The position numbers and the translations under genes are program-made. The notes beneath the pieces are model-generated. The model made no database searches. It was not told where the DNA came from and was given only the letters and a program-made list of their open reading frames with translations. A DNA stretch of 59,021 bases from a virus. The first letter of the stretch is position 1; each line of letters begins with the position of its first letter. This document shows, in pieces, positions 58,818-59,021 of this stretch. The stretch lies in the IMG/VR virus record IMGVR_UViG_3300006329_000017, positions 1 to 59,021 of that record. One strand, given 5' to 3'.

Positions 58818-59021
58818 TTAGAGAACCTGGATAACTCCATAGCAATCTGGGATCTCATGACATAACTTAGATTCTATACCTTGCTTTAATGTCATAGCAC
58901 TCATAGCACATGTAGAACATGCACCACCTAGTCTTACCTTAACGAACGCACCCTCATCCATATAATCTATCTCAACAAACTCTAACCACCCACCATCTGC
59001 TTCAATGTAGGGTAGTAGTTC
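58818..59021 (-). CDS. NifU-like Fe-S scaffold domain (partial, 5' end outside window)
   Basis: 67 visible C-terminal residues ending in TAA; the start is beyond the window. LLPYIEADGGWLEFVEIDYM, then VKVRLGGACSTCAMSAMTLK and EIPDCYGVIQVL match the NifU C-terminal scaffold domain, which assembles and delivers [4Fe-4S] clusters with its CxxC (CSTC). Such a gene in a phage could supply Fe-S clusters to host or phage enzymes. The beginning and any upstream partners are not visible. Confidence 0.85.
   Translation of the reverse strand, partial: ELLPYIEADGGWLEFVEIDYMDEGAFVKVRLGGACSTCAMSAMTLKQGIESKLCHEIPDCYGVIQVL

Overview
This window is a contiguous 59-kb piece of a T4-like cyanophage genome (Myoviridae-type, infecting marine Synechococcus or Prochlorococcus). 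The T4 core is nearly complete: terminase gp17, sheath gp18, tube gp19, portal gp20, protease gp21, scaffold gp22, capsid gp23, UvsY, UvsW, gp55, gp46/47, gp45, gp44/62, RegA, gp43, UvsX, gp41, gp61 and NrdA/B. Between them sit genes typical of marine cyanophages: heme oxygenase, CobS-like AAA+ ATPase, MazG, Hsp20, peptide deformylase, a NodU-type carbamoyltransferase, 2OG-Fe(II) oxygenases, a DUF4278-like peptide and a NifU-like protein. No psbA/psbD, tRNA, integrase, transposon or CRISPR was seen.

Layout, read right to left because almost everything is on the minus strand. 59021-57389: NifU-like fragment, a chain of tiny membrane-protein genes, and a thermonuclease. 57388-46816: virion module (17, small Zn protein, 18, 19, 20, core protein, 21, 22, 23), ending in a strong terminator. 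46737-44555: small membrane proteins and a tube-like structural protein. 44558-38348: uvsY, uvsW, an LSm-like protein, gp55, gp47, gp46. 38343-33893: VWA/HExxH protein, cobS-like ATPase, PKHD oxygenase, DUF3310 protein. 33893-28971: replication clamp and clamp loader, interleaved with two DNA methyltransferases and an oxygenase, then regA. 28974-24907: carbamoyltransferase and conserved membrane or structural proteins. 22603-24870 is the only plus-strand island: three exported proteins and a peptide deformylase, closed by a bidirectional terminator. 22433-14002: hsp20, small genes, gp43, uvsX, an oxygenase, gp41, mazG, micro-ORFs. 13975-6343: a nuclease-like / KxDG-ligase-like / HxGH-nucleotidyltransferase trio, followed by structural and small basic proteins. 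6341-181: coiled-coil membrane protein, primase, nrdA-ho1-nrdB, and short genes.

Genes are packed with 1-14 base overlaps (ATGA, TAATG, TGATG), which implies translational coupling. T4-type late promoters (NATAAATA) precede many structural and accessory genes, matching the gp55 late sigma factor encoded in the window. Candidate gp21 protease sites ((L/I)xE before A/G) occur in gp23, gp22, gp21, the HxGH enzyme and a large structural protein, suggesting that some enzymes are packaged in the capsid.

There is no stretch over about 150 bases without a gene, promoter or terminator. The least explained part is 1-147. Eleven genes under about 60 codons, plus the 3'-terminal nifU-like fragment, were read directly from the sequence. 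All function calls rest on motif recognition and gene order; no database search was run.
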